From Candidatus Manganitrophus morganii (GTDB lineage: Bacteria > Nitrospirota > Nitrospiria > SBBL01 > Manganitrophaceae), in assembly GCA_021651055.1 (NCBI GenBank), contig JAJHOH010000001.1, positions 3,410,001 through 3,474,000 of the forward strand: a stretch of 64,000 bases of DNA. Direction: 5' to 3'. The position numbers and the translations under genes were made by a program. The notes under the pieces were generated by a model, which saw nothing but the letters and a program-made list of their open reading frames with translations, had not been told where the DNA came from and searched no databases. Positions 24,405-33,122 of this stretch are shown in pieces (the first letter of the stretch is position 1; every line of letters starts with the position of its first letter).

Positions 24405-25499
24405 ATGAAAAAGGATTTGGCGATCATCGCCATCACCAAAGGGGGGGTGGAGATCGCCCGGCGGCTTCGAGACCATTTCTCCGAGGCGGACTTCCTCATT
24501 TCGGAGAAGTTCGCCGCTGCGGCGGGAGAAGGGGTCATCCCACTGAAAGGACCTCTGAGCAAGAATGTCGGCGAGTTCTTTCATGCCTACGACAAAATCG
24601 TCTTCCTCGTCTCTCTGGGGGCGGTGGTCCGGCTGATCGCGCCGCATCTGAAGGACAAACATGTCGATCCGGCGGTCCTGGTCGTCGATGATCGGGCGCA
24701 GTTTGTGATCTCCGTCCTTTCGGGTCATGTCGGTGGAGCGAATGCCTTTACCGAAACGGTAGCCAAGGCGCTGGGCGCCGCGCCGGTGATCACGACGGCA
24801 TCGGACGTGGGGAAGACGATCCCGGTCGATATCCTCGGCCGGGAACTGGGCTGGACCCTGGAAGGGGAGGAGCATGTCACCCGGGTTTCGGCCAGCGTGG
24901 TGAACGAGGAGCCAGTCGCCTTTCTTCAAGAGACGGGAGAGAAGAGCTGGTGGACCCGGCCGACCCCGCTTCCCCCCAATATCGAATGTTTCACCTCTTT
25001 GGAGGCACTGATGGAGAAGGAGGGATTCGGCAAGCGGTATGGGGCCTATCTGGTCGTAACCGACCGGAGCCGGAGTTCCTTTCCGAGACAAATGCAAGAC
25101 CGGACCGTCCTCTACCGTCCCAAGAGCCTCGATCTCGGGATGGGGTGCGACCGGGGGACGCCAATTGAAGAGATCGAAGAATTGATCGGGACGACGCTGG
25201 AGAAGAATGGTCTCTCGATGGCGTCGGTCCGGGCGCTTGCCACGCTCGATCAGAAATCGGACGAGCCGGCCTTCCTTCAGCTCTGCGAGAAAAACGGCTG
25301 GAAGTTGGTAGCCTTTTCCAAGGAGGAATTGCAGCAGGTCGAGGGGATTCTGACCCCCTCCGCCGTGGTCGAGAAGTGGGTCGGCACGCCGAGTGTCTCG
25401 GAGGCCGCGGCGCTGAGATCGAGCGGCGCATCAGCTTTGTCGATTCCGAAGGTCAAAGCAAAGCGGGCGACGCTTGCCGTGGCCCGGGTGGTCTTTTAA
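24405..25499 (+). CDS. cbiG: Cobalt-precorrin-5A hydrolase CbiG
   Basis: A 364-residue protein. The N-domain starts LAIIAITKGGVEIARRL, the middle has VVRLIAPHLKDKHVDPAVLVVD and SGHVGGANAFTE, and the C-domain has GMGCDRGTP. CbiG opens the delta-lactone ring and releases C20 as acetaldehyde, the oxygen-independent ring contraction. The ATG at 24405 follows GAGAGAGG; the frame is open upstream into the hairpin but lacks homology there. Confidence 0.93.
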   Translation: MKKDLAIIAITKGGVEIARRLRDHFSEADFLISEKFAAAAGEGVIPLKGPLSKNVGEFFHAYDKIVFLVSLGAVVRLIAPHLKDKHVDPAVLVVDDRAQFVISVLSGHVGGANAFTETVAKALGAAPVITTASDVGKTIPVDILGRELGWTLEGEEHVTRVSASVVNEEPVAFLQETGEKSWWTRPTPLPPNIECFTSLEALMEKEGFGKRYGAYLVVTDRSRSSFPRQMQDRTVLYRPKSLDLGMGCDRGTPIEEIEELIGTTLEKNGLSMASVRALATLDQKSDEPAFLQLCEKNGWKLVAFSKEELQQVEGILTPSAVVEKWVGTPSVSEAAALRSSGASALSIPKVKAKRATLAVARVVF

Positions 25500-25513
25500 T
25501 AAGGAGTCGATCG

Positions 25514-26353
25514 ATGGATAAGAAGGGTGAGCTTTATCTCGTTGGATTTGGGCCCGGAAGTTTCGATCATCTGACCTTCCGGGCGCGGCAGGCGATCGAG
25601 CGGGCGAAGGTCGTGGTCGGATATCGAACGTATATCGACTTGGTCGCCGATCTTCTGGAAGGAAAAGAGATCGTCGCGACCGGCATGACCGAGGAGATCG
25701 ACCGGGCCCGGGTCGCCGTGGATCGGGCGCAGAAAGGGGAGCGGGTCGCGATCGTCTCCAGCGGCGACGTCGGGATTTATGGGATGGCGGGGCTGATCTT
25801 CGAGATCCTCTCCGAGATCGGCTGGAAGCCGGGGGGCGATTTCTCGGTCGAGGTGATTCCCGGCATCACCGCCCTTTCTGCCGTTGCGTCCCTCGTTGGG
25901 GCGCCGCTTACGCACGATTTCGCCGCGGTGAGCTTAAGCGATTTGCTGACTCCCTGGGCCGTCATCGAGAAGCGGCTCCATGCGGTGGGGGAGGGAGATT
26001 TTGTGATCGCCCTCTACAATCCGCAGAGCAAGCGGCGGGACTGGCAGCTCAAAAGGGCTCAGGAAATTTTGCTTCAGTATAAGGTTCCCGACACCCCGGT
26101 GGCGGTCGTCAAGAGTGCCTATCGCGAGGGAGAGCGGATCGTTCTGACGACGCTGGACCGCATGGCGGAGGCGGAGGTCGGAATGCTGACGACGATTCTG
26201 ATCGGGAATGCGTCGACTTTCCGGTATCTCGATTTTCTGGTGACGCCCCGGGGCTACTCCGGAAAATACGATCTTGAATCGGGAGAGATCCTCCACAAGG
26301 GGATCGACCGGCCGGGGCGGTCGTTGAACCGGCCGCCCGACTTCAAACCATGA
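25514..26353 (+). CDS. cbiH: Cobalt-factor III C17-methyltransferase CbiH
   Basis: A 279-residue tetrapyrrole methylase with LVGFGPGSFDHLTFRARQAI, SSGDVGIYGMAGL and VIPGITALSAVASLVGAPL, as in CbiH/CobJ. In the cobalt-early route it methylates C17 and forms the delta-lactone during ring contraction. ATG 25514 follows AAGGAG. The last base block overlaps the cbiF ATG. The C-terminal 30 residues are basic and proline-rich and look non-conserved. Confidence 0.92.
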   Translation: MDKKGELYLVGFGPGSFDHLTFRARQAIERAKVVVGYRTYIDLVADLLEGKEIVATGMTEEIDRARVAVDRAQKGERVAIVSSGDVGIYGMAGLIFEILSEIGWKPGGDFSVEVIPGITALSAVASLVGAPLTHDFAAVSLSDLLTPWAVIEKRLHAVGEGDFVIALYNPQSKRRDWQLKRAQEILLQYKVPDTPVAVVKSAYREGERIVLTTLDRMAEAEVGMLTTILIGNASTFRYLDFLVTPRGYSGKYDLESGEILHKGIDRPGRSLNRPPDFKP

Positions 26354-27132
26354 CCGAGGAGACCGTGATGATCCCAGGCAAGATCTACATCATCGGCGCG
26401 GGGCCGGGCGATCCTGAACTTTTGACGGTAAAGGGGATGCGGCTGCTGCGGGAGGCCGATGTGATCCTCTATGCCGGATCTCTGGTGAACCCGATCGTTC
26501 TCCAATTTGCCCGTCCCGATGCGACTCTTTACGACAGCGCCGGTTTGGTCTTGGAAGAGATTGTCCGAATCCTGATCGAGACGGCCCGGACGGGGAAAAA
26601 GGTGGTCCGGCTGGCGAGCGGCGATCCTTCTCTCTTCGGGGCGATCGGAGAGATGACCGAGCCGATCCTCAGAGCAGGCCTGGAATTCGAATTCGTCCCG
26701 GGGGTGAGTTCGTTTCTGGCCGGCGCGGCTTCCCTCAAAAGAGAGCTGACGGTGCCGGAGGTGAGCCAGACGGTGATCTTGACCCGCTGCGAGGGGAGAA
26801 CCCCGATGCCCGATCTGGAGAAGCTGACCGAACTGGCCCGGCATCGATCGACGATGGTGATTTTTCTGAGCGCGCACCTGGCCGGCAAGATCGAGAGAGA
26901 ACTCTTGTCGGTTTATCCGGCCGAGACGCCGGTGGCGATTGTCTACCGGGCGAGTTGGGAGGATGAAAAGATCGTCCGGGGGCGATTGAGCGAACTTCAC
27001 GCCTCGATCAAAGAGAATCAGATCACCAAGACCGCCTTGATCTATGTCGGTGAATTCCTCGCCTCGGAAGGGACCCGCTCCCGGCTTTACGATCCGACAT
27101 TCAGCCATGGGTACCGGAAAGCGTCGGAGTAG
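26350..27132 (+). CDS. cbiF: Cobalt-precorrin-4 C11-methyltransferase CbiF
   Basis: A 260-residue tetrapyrrole methylase. IIGAGPGDPELLTVKGMRLL, DVILYAGSLVNP and RLASGDPSLFGAIGE are the CbiF/CobM signatures. It methylates C11 of cobalt-precorrin-4. The ATG overlaps the cbiH stop. Its TAG stop (27130-27132) begins the 71-nt repeated element described separately. Confidence 0.94.
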   Translation: MTEETVMIPGKIYIIGAGPGDPELLTVKGMRLLREADVILYAGSLVNPIVLQFARPDATLYDSAGLVLEEIVRILIETARTGKKVVRLASGDPSLFGAIGEMTEPILRAGLEFEFVPGVSSFLAGAASLKRELTVPEVSQTVILTRCEGRTPMPDLEKLTELARHRSTMVIFLSAHLAGKIERELLSVYPAETPVAIVYRASWEDEKIVRGRLSELHASIKENQITKTALIYVGEFLASEGTRSRLYDPTFSHGYRKASE

Positions 27133-27200
27133 GGTGTGGGACATGGCGTACCGAAGGGGAATATCTAAAATCAAAGGCAGATTTTAGCGCCGGCCCCACA
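27130..27200. repeat. 71-nt structured element, copy A
   Basis: It begins with the TAG stop of cbiF. It is the same length as copy B (47989-48059), with near-identical ends (21 of 23 matches at the left; AGCGCCGGCCCC shared at the right). CTAAAATC pairs with GATTTTAG, and TGTGGG pairs with CCCACA. Confidence 0.85.
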
Positions 27201-27220
27201 TATTCTAAGGATAGAAGGAC

Positions 27221-27745
27221 ATGCCTACAAAAGGGCTGATCATGATCAATACCGGCAACGGGAAGGGAAAAACCACGGCTGCCCTGGGGACCGCTTTCCG
27301 GGCGCTCGGCTACGGCTGGAAGATTCTGGTGGTTCAATTTATTAAAGGGAAGTGGCATTACGGCGAGCTTGATTCGGCGAAGAAATTCGGCGATCAATTT
27401 CAGATTCGCCCGATGGGAGAGGGCTTCACCTGGGACACCAAAAATCCCGAACGGGACCGGCAGAAAGCGCAAGAAGCATGGGCGTTCGGGGTGAAAGAGG
27501 CGCTCACCGGAAACTATCAGATGATCATTTTCGACGAAATCAATTACGTCATCCGTTATCACTACCTCGAAGTCGCGGAGGTCATTGATTTTCTCAAAAC
27601 AAAACCGCCGGCGCTCCATGTTTTCCTGACCGGCCGGGACGCCGATGAACAATTGATCGAGATCGCCGATCTGGTCACGGAGATGCGGGAGATCAAACAT
27701 CCATTCAAGAAAGGAATCAAGGCCCAGAAGGGGATTGAGTTTTAA
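27221..27745 (+). CDS. cobO: Cob(I)yrinic acid a,c-diamide adenosyltransferase CobO
   Basis: A 174-residue P-loop protein with IMINTGNGKGKTTAALGTAF and VVQFIKGKWHYGELDS, as in CobO/BtuR/CobA. It transfers the 5'-deoxyadenosyl group of ATP to cob(I)alamin precursors. Length is a little short of the usual 190-200, mainly at the N-terminus. ATG 27221 follows AAGGATAGAAGG. Confidence 0.95.
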   Translation: MPTKGLIMINTGNGKGKTTAALGTAFRALGYGWKILVVQFIKGKWHYGELDSAKKFGDQFQIRPMGEGFTWDTKNPERDRQKAQEAWAFGVKEALTGNYQMIIFDEINYVIRYHYLEVAEVIDFLKTKPPALHVFLTGRDADEQLIEIADLVTEMREIKHPFKKGIKAQKGIEF

Positions 27746-27765
27746 GGGGACCTTGAAATGTTTTG

Positions 27766-29184
27766 ATGAAGAGAAGCGGATTCCTGATCGCCGGAACCCA
27801 TAGCGGCGTTGGAAAAACAACGGTGACCCTCGCCCTTCTGGAAGCGCTGATCCGGAGAGGCATGAAGGTGCAGGCATTTAAAGTCGGGCCGGACTACCTC
27901 GACCCGACCTTTCATCGGGTGGCGACGGGGCGCCCCTCCAGGAATCTGGACGGCTGGATGATGGGGCGTTCGGAGGTTCTGAAAAGTTTCGCGCGCGCAT
28001 CGGACGACGCCGATCTCTCGGTCATCGAAGGGGTGATGGGATTATTCGATGGGCTCCGAGGCCGATCGGAGGAGGGGAGTTCCGCCCAAATTTCAAAGTG
28101 GCTCTCTATGCCGGTGATCCTGGTGATCGATGCGGGAGGGCTGGCCCGAACGGCGGCGGCGCTCGTGCGCGGCTGCCAGGCCCTCGCTCCGGAATTGAAG
28201 ATTTCGGGTGTCATCTTCAATCGGATCGGAAGCAAGAACCACCTCGACATTTTAAGGGAGGCGGTTGAGTCAACCTGCGGGGTTCGTGTCTTGGGCGGGT
28301 TTCCGAAAGAAGAGGGGATCACCCTTCCAGAACGCCACCTTGGCCTCGTCCACGCCGCTGAGAGCCTCACTCCCTTGATGCGCAGGCGTCTGGGAGAGAT
28401 GGCCGAGACATTTCTGAAGCTTGATGAGATCGTGAAAATGGAATATGCAATCAAAGAGATGCCCCTTTCTCTCTTTGGGCAGGAGGGGGAGAGACAGATT
28501 CGGTGCAGGATCGGGGTCGCCCTGGATGCGGCTTTTCATTTTTATTATCAGGATAACCTCGATCTGTTGGAGAAGGCCGGGGCCGAGCTGGTTTTCTTCT
28601 CTCCGCTTAATGAGGTGGAGATCCCAGCGGGTCTGGACGGACTTTACTTCGGCGGAGGATACCCGGAGGTCTATGCAGAGGGGTTGTCGAGAAATCGGAC
28701 AATGGCCGAGTCGATTCGGAGGTTTTCCGCAAGAGGTGGGCCGATCTACGCGGAATGCGGCGGTCTGATGTATTTGGCAAGCCGGATTGAGACCGTCGAG
28801 GGGAGATCCTTCCCGTTGGTCGGACTTTTGCCAGGGCAGGTCCGAATGGGGAGAAAGTTAAAAGCGCTGGGATATCGAGAGGTCGAAGCCGAGGAGGAAT
28901 GTCTTCTTCTTGAAAAAGGGGAGAGGGTAAGAGGACATGAATTCCACTACTCGGAATGGGCAGCAGACTCCTCAGATTACCCGGCGGGTCAATTAAAAAG
29001 ACCCTACCGCCTTTTCCGGGGGGGAGAGCCGTCCGAATATCGAGAGGAAGGTTTTTCCGACGATCATCTCCTTGCCAGTTATGTTCACCTTCATTTCGCT
29101 TCCAATCCAGCCATTGCAAAGCGGTGGGTATTTTTATGCGAGCGCTTTCGGCGTCGGATCGATCGGAGTGAATCGAGAAAATAG
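27766..29184 (+). CDS. cbiA: Cobyrinate a,c-diamide synthase CbiA/CobB
   Basis: A 472-residue amidotransferase. The ATP domain begins FLIAGTHSGVGKTTVTLALL, with VGPDYLDPTFH and VIEGVMGLFDG. The glutaminase domain has LYFGGGYPE and the nucleophile Cys in YAECGGLMYL. It amidates the a and c side chains of cobyrinic acid. ATG 27766 is taken over the TTG at 27763. The 21-nt gap to cobO is consistent with one transcript. Confidence 0.93.
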   Translation: MKRSGFLIAGTHSGVGKTTVTLALLEALIRRGMKVQAFKVGPDYLDPTFHRVATGRPSRNLDGWMMGRSEVLKSFARASDDADLSVIEGVMGLFDGLRGRSEEGSSAQISKWLSMPVILVIDAGGLARTAAALVRGCQALAPELKISGVIFNRIGSKNHLDILREAVESTCGVRVLGGFPKEEGITLPERHLGLVHAAESLTPLMRRRLGEMAETFLKLDEIVKMEYAIKEMPLSLFGQEGERQIRCRIGVALDAAFHFYYQDNLDLLEKAGAELVFFSPLNEVEIPAGLDGLYFGGGYPEVYAEGLSRNRTMAESIRRFSARGGPIYAECGGLMYLASRIETVEGRSFPLVGLLPGQVRMGRKLKALGYREVEAEEECLLLEKGERVRGHEFHYSEWAADSSDYPAGQLKRPYRLFRGGEPSEYREEGFSDDHLLASYVHLHFASNPAIAKRWVFLCERFRRRIDRSESRK

Positions 29185-29206
29185 GTTTATTTAAAGTGGA
29201 GGTCCC

Positions 29207-29596
29207 ATGGAACCCGTTTTGAAAGCGGAGAAGCCGTCGATCAAGCCTTATAACAAACACCTGCTCGTCTGCACCGGTCCCCGCTGCACCTCGGGAGAAG
29301 CGGAGAGCCTCTTTAAGATGATTGGGGAGAAGCTGGCGGCGAACGGCCTGGAAGGAGGGGAATTTCGGGTGAAGCGGACCCGCTGCAGCTGTTTTGCCGT
29401 CTGCAAAGGGGGGCCGATCGTGGTGGTTCATCCTGACGGAACCTGGTACTACGGGGTCACCCCGGAGGTGTTGGATCGAATTTTAATAGAACATCTCAAA
29501 GAGGGAAGACCGGTAAAAGAGCATGTTTTTCATCAGGCCTCGTTGATCGACTCTTCCAATGAAGGTGTTCCGGAGGAGGGGGATGATCTGTGTTGA
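29207..29596 (+). CDS. (2Fe-2S) ferredoxin domain protein, thioredoxin-like
   Basis: A 129-residue protein with HLLVCTGPRC and, further on, RCSCFAVCKGGPIVVVHPDG followed by WYYGVTPE, the layout of thioredoxin-fold 2Fe-2S ferredoxins. Similar small proteins occur in corrin operons (CbiW-like), where they may deliver electrons, for instance for cobalt reduction before adenosylation. Its place right after cobO and cbiA fits that, but the role is inference. The start has GTGGAGG upstream. The 3' end overlaps the porin-like gene. Confidence 0.85.
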   Translation: MEPVLKAEKPSIKPYNKHLLVCTGPRCTSGEAESLFKMIGEKLAANGLEGGEFRVKRTRCSCFAVCKGGPIVVVHPDGTWYYGVTPEVLDRILIEHLKEGRPVKEHVFHQASLIDSSNEGVPEEGDDLC

Positions 29597-30921
29597 TGGG
29601 TTGGACCGGTGCACTGTTCTTATTGATTGCGATCGATGTCGGGAATGCCTTGGCCCAACAGGAGGCTCTTCCGGAAGATAAAGCATCGGAAAGGACATTA
29701 AATGAACGGGTCAAAGCGATTGAAGAGCGGCTCGACAGGCTCGACCGGGTCGAAACGATTAAAAAGGTCGAAGAGTATTTATGCCCGGATGGAGAGATCC
29801 ACGATGCCCCGCCTCCGGGGGGGCGTTGTCCTGACGGCACGATTCCCGAAGGGAGGATCACCTTCAGAAAAATCCCGTTTTCGAGGAGAGAATCTTTGGA
29901 CGAGAGAATCGGGGCCGCGCTCGAAGAAGCCGAGTCCAAACGGGTGGCCGTCGGCGGATCGGCCCGAGGGGTCGTGCAGCAGGTTTTAAACAGCGAAGAG
30001 AGCGACAAGCTTTTTTCCACAGGCGCGGTCGACCTTTTCTTCCTCTCAATGCCGACGGTTTTTTCGACCTTCTTTGTCGATCTGGAATCGATCGGCGGGG
30101 CCGGCCCCGATGAGGTCCTTGGAAGCCTCTCTCGATTGAACGCCGATGCGGAGACGCTCGGGGTAACCGACGATGTAAAGGTGCGGGAGGCGTGGCTTCA
30201 TTTTAAACTCTTGGACGACCGGCTGAGAATCGTCGGCGGAAAGATCGACCTGACCAACTACTTCGACCGGAACGCGGTCGCCAACGATGAGACCAGCCAG
30301 TTTCTTAATACGGCGCTGGTGAGCAACCCCCTGCTCCGGCAGCCGCCCAACGGTCCCGGTTTGGCCATTCAGTACGATACCGGAGGAGAGATGGGGGTGG
30401 CGCTCGGGATTCAGTCACCCAATGACACGGCCTCTACCATCACAGAGAAGGTCTATGCCGTGGTCGAGATCGACTACCATAGTCACCTTCTTCTTGCGAG
30501 GGAAGGGAATTACCGGTTGTGGGGGCGAACTGGAAGAGTCTCGGAGGAACTTGAGAAGAAGACGTGGGGTGTGGGATTCAGCCTCGATCAACAAATCACC
30601 GCGCGCCTCACCTTCTTTGCCCGGGCGGGAATCGGCCGGACGGAAGAGGAGGATCAAAACGCATACGCCTGGTCGGCCGGATTTCAGGCCCCGTCCCCTT
30701 TCAAGGCATCGACGAAAGATCAAGTGGGTGTCGCCTTCAGCCGGGAAGTCGAGGCAGACCAGTCTGAAAATATCGCCGAGGGGTACTATCATCACATTCT
30801 CACAGACCGGCTCTGGGTCTCGCTCGATCTGCAGTGGCTTATTTCTGGAACAAACGGCATGACCGGCGATGAGAACGAAAACATTTTTATTCCCGGTGTC
30901 CGGACGACCGTTAATTTCTAA
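29590..30921 (+). CDS. Outer-membrane porin-like protein with N-terminal coiled coil
   Basis: A 443-residue exported protein. Possible starts are GTG 29590, TTG 29593 or ATG 29596, all behind GGAGGAGGGG. A signal peptide (GWTGALFLLIAIDVGNALAQ) is followed by a short heptad-like segment (NERVKAIEERLDRLDR) and two CPDG boxes (LCPDGEI and RCPDGTI), then a barrel with GGKIDLTNYFDRNAVAND and a terminal Phe. The barrel resembles OprB-like carbohydrate-selective porins. It sits in the riboswitch-controlled operon, overlapping the ferredoxin gene. An outer-membrane pore for corrinoid, cobalt or a precursor is an attractive guess. No TonB box is seen. Confidence 0.7.
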   Translation: MLMGWTGALFLLIAIDVGNALAQQEALPEDKASERTLNERVKAIEERLDRLDRVETIKKVEEYLCPDGEIHDAPPPGGRCPDGTIPEGRITFRKIPFSRRESLDERIGAALEEAESKRVAVGGSARGVVQQVLNSEESDKLFSTGAVDLFFLSMPTVFSTFFVDLESIGGAGPDEVLGSLSRLNADAETLGVTDDVKVREAWLHFKLLDDRLRIVGGKIDLTNYFDRNAVANDETSQFLNTALVSNPLLRQPPNGPGLAIQYDTGGEMGVALGIQSPNDTASTITEKVYAVVEIDYHSHLLLAREGNYRLWGRTGRVSEELEKKTWGVGFSLDQQITARLTFFARAGIGRTEEEDQNAYAWSAGFQAPSPFKASTKDQVGVAFSREVEADQSENIAEGYYHHILTDRLWVSLDLQWLISGTNGMTGDENENIFIPGVRTTVNF

Positions 30922-30953
30922 TAGGGCTCAATAATAAAATGGGAGGAGAGCGC

Positions 30954-32168
30954 ATGTCGAAAAAATGTTTTTGGATCATGATCGGTTCTATCTTTATTCT
31001 TTTTTCCGGTTTTTCCCGAGGCTGGGCCGATGAACGGAAAAGTGCGCCGCTCGATCTCGCCGCATACGATCCGAAGACGCTGGTCTTTGTGGCCAACCGC
31101 GATTCCAGCGATATCGCCGTCATCGACACCCGGACCGACCAGGTCATCCGCCGGATCGCCCTGGGTAAATATGCGAATCCGCACATGGCGATGTTAAGCC
31201 ATAACGGGAAGAAGCTTCTGGTCTCCGCGACCGGCAGGGACCGGTTCCTTGTTGTCGATCTGGCGACGGAAGCGATCGAGAGAACGATCGAGACCGGCCA
31301 GGCGCCGGAGCATTTTGCGATTACAATGGACGATCGATTCGCTTATGTCGGCAATATGGAAGACTCAACCGTTTCGGTGATCGACCTGGAAGAGGGAAAA
31401 GAGGTCCGGCGGCTGAAGGACTTCTTCGAGCCGCACGGCTTCAGCGTGCTGCCCGGAAACGACAAGCTCTATGTTTCTAATTTCGGCGCGCACGAAATCA
31501 GGGCGGTTGAAATCCCGTCCCAACGGCTGGCAAAGCGGCTGGCGATCGGCAATGTCCACCGCGCGGCGATTCGGGACCCGGAGCGGTATCGAAGCGAGTT
31601 GAAAGGGATCGCCAACCCAACACCGACGATCGATGGCCGTTTTATCTATGCGGCCGACGGCGATGCCGGCGTGGTTGGGATCATCGATACCGAAACCGAT
31701 CGCGTCATCAAGACACTGAAGGTCGGCGAGGCGCCCTGGCGGGCGTATGCCTCTCCGGACGGCCGTTTTATGATGGTCCCGAACAATGGAGATGAGACGA
31801 TCTCGGTCATCGATGTGACGACACAGGAGGTGGTGACGACGCTGCAAGGTGGAGCGGGCATGACCGGCGTCAATTTCACTCAGGGAGGGAAAAAGGCCTA
31901 TGTCATCAGCGGGGAAGAGGGCGCCGTCTCCGTATACGATATGACGACCTTCAAGAGAGTAAACCGTTTAAAGCTGGGAGCCAATTTGTCTCTTGAGACC
32001 GGCGCAACGACGGCCGATGGACGGAAGATCTATGTCGCTTCTTCAACCGATGATTCGGTGTATGTCATCGATTCAAACACGGATCAGGTAAAACGCATTC
32101 CCAATGTCGGACGTTTTCCCTGGGGGGTCATCATCCTGGGGGCGGCGAGCCCGAACTACTGCCATTAA
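30954..32168 (+). CDS. Periplasmic YVTN/YncE-like beta-propeller protein
   Basis: A 404-residue protein: signal peptide (MSKKCFWIMIGSIFILF then SGFSRGWADE), then about seven repeats of the form LVFVANRDSSDIAVIDTRTD..IRRI. These are YVTN-type blades, as in YncE and in the d1-haem propeller of NirS/NirN/NirF. ATG 30954 follows GGGAGGAG. It is the last gene of the corrin transcription unit, 32 nt after the porin gene. It ends with a lone Cys-His pair (NYCH). A binding or scaffold role for a corrinoid, metal or partner protein in the periplasm is possible; nothing proves it. Confidence 0.75.
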   Translation: MSKKCFWIMIGSIFILFSGFSRGWADERKSAPLDLAAYDPKTLVFVANRDSSDIAVIDTRTDQVIRRIALGKYANPHMAMLSHNGKKLLVSATGRDRFLVVDLATEAIERTIETGQAPEHFAITMDDRFAYVGNMEDSTVSVIDLEEGKEVRRLKDFFEPHGFSVLPGNDKLYVSNFGAHEIRAVEIPSQRLAKRLAIGNVHRAAIRDPERYRSELKGIANPTPTIDGRFIYAADGDAGVVGIIDTETDRVIKTLKVGEAPWRAYASPDGRFMMVPNNGDETISVIDVTTQEVVTTLQGGAGMTGVNFTQGGKKAYVISGEEGAVSVYDMTTFKRVNRLKLGANLSLETGATTADGRKIYVASSTDDSVYVIDSNTDQVKRIPNVGRFPWGVIILGAASPNYCH

Positions 32169-32335
32169 AAAATTATTCTGGGGCTGGATACACACAAGGA
32201 TCTGGGCCTTTTTCTCAGATAATTCTGGAGAACGATAGGGCACATAAGAATTCCTCATGAGCCCCTAATCCATGGCGGCATAAGGAACCTGAAGGCCTGC
32301 TGAATAGACAGGTTTCGGCTTGAGGCCTGAAGTTC

Positions 32336-32840
32336 TTATCCCTTCGGGGAGCTTTTAAACCGGCGGTTCACATTATTACCCAGAACCGGCCGGTTGAAAC
32401 AGTATCCCCGCGCAGCATCGCAGCCAAGGGAGGCGAGTCCTTCTGAGATTTCCTTGTTTTCCATCCTTGCACCAAATTGAACCATGTTGATCGATGAGCG
32501 AACGATCATGGCATCGGCCTTCTCTGTCAAATTCTTGACAAATAACTTGTCAATCTTAATGACAGTTTTCTCAAGTAGGCGAGAGGAAGAGTGACCAATG
32601 TCGAAGTTGTCGATTGCGTGGCTAACCGCTTATCTTAAAGGTAAAGCTGAAGTTTCCATCGTGCGCACCGGATCGGCCCCTGAGAACTTTTAATGATCTC
32701 CGATTTAAGATGTCTGCCGGCAGATCGTAGGTCTTCAGAAGCCAGACGATATCCTTACAAAGCAGAAATCTTGCAGTTGCGCCACAAAGGTCGACCGTTT
32801 ACCCGGACCTTTGGCCCACGTCCCGCCAAGAAGAGCAGGT
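32336..32840 (-). pseudogene. Decayed EAL-domain remnant
   Basis: The minus strand encodes an intact stretch (32336-32530) with DAMIVRSSINMVQFGA, EGLASLGCDAARGYCFNRP and RFKSSPKG, closely matching the C-terminus of the GGDEF-EAL gene at 39467-41197. DNA similarity continues upstream (for example ACTTGTCAATCTTAATGAC versus ACTTGTCGATCTTGATGAC, and GCGCACCGGATCGGCC in both) but with frameshifts and stops. No full EAL catalytic set remains. The 3' flank (AGTTCTTATCCCTTCGG) also resembles the flank of the intact gene. It is a truncated relic of a duplication or of an older gene. Confidence 0.82.
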
Positions 32841-32968
32841 TTTGGGCGGACCGGCGGGTAGTTGGTGGAGGGACTTTGATTTTGGCCAGAATGGGAAAAG
32901 GAATTTCGTTCTCATCAATGAAAATCGGAATATTCCTATTCGGAACTTGATACTTGGAAATTTCCCTC

Positions 32969-32997
32969 TTGTTTTATCATTTAATCTGTACTAGATT
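32969..32997 (+). promoter_or_regulatory. Weak candidate promoter for the PAS kinase cluster
   Basis: TTGTTT (32969-32974), 17-nt spacer, TAGATT (32992-32997), about 125 nt before the histidine kinase start. The match is modest. Confidence 0.3.
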
Positions 32998-33122
32998 GTA
33001 TTCAGGTGCGGTCCTCTGGGAATATTTCGCAATGAATCGCCCGGCCAGAGATTGCCTCCCATAAATCTCGAATTTCCGTTGAGGACACGTCTCAGAAAAC
33101 CGCCTACTCAGGAAGTCTACCC

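Noticed and set aside
32178-32213. Terminator after the beta-propeller gene (GGCTGGAT...ATCTGGGCC then TTTTT)
   Set aside because: The stem pairs poorly; I could not support it as a terminator.
32693-32950. Plus-strand 85-codon open frame in the gap before the PAS kinase
   Set aside because: It overlaps the antisense of the EAL relic, has odd composition and no ribosome site.
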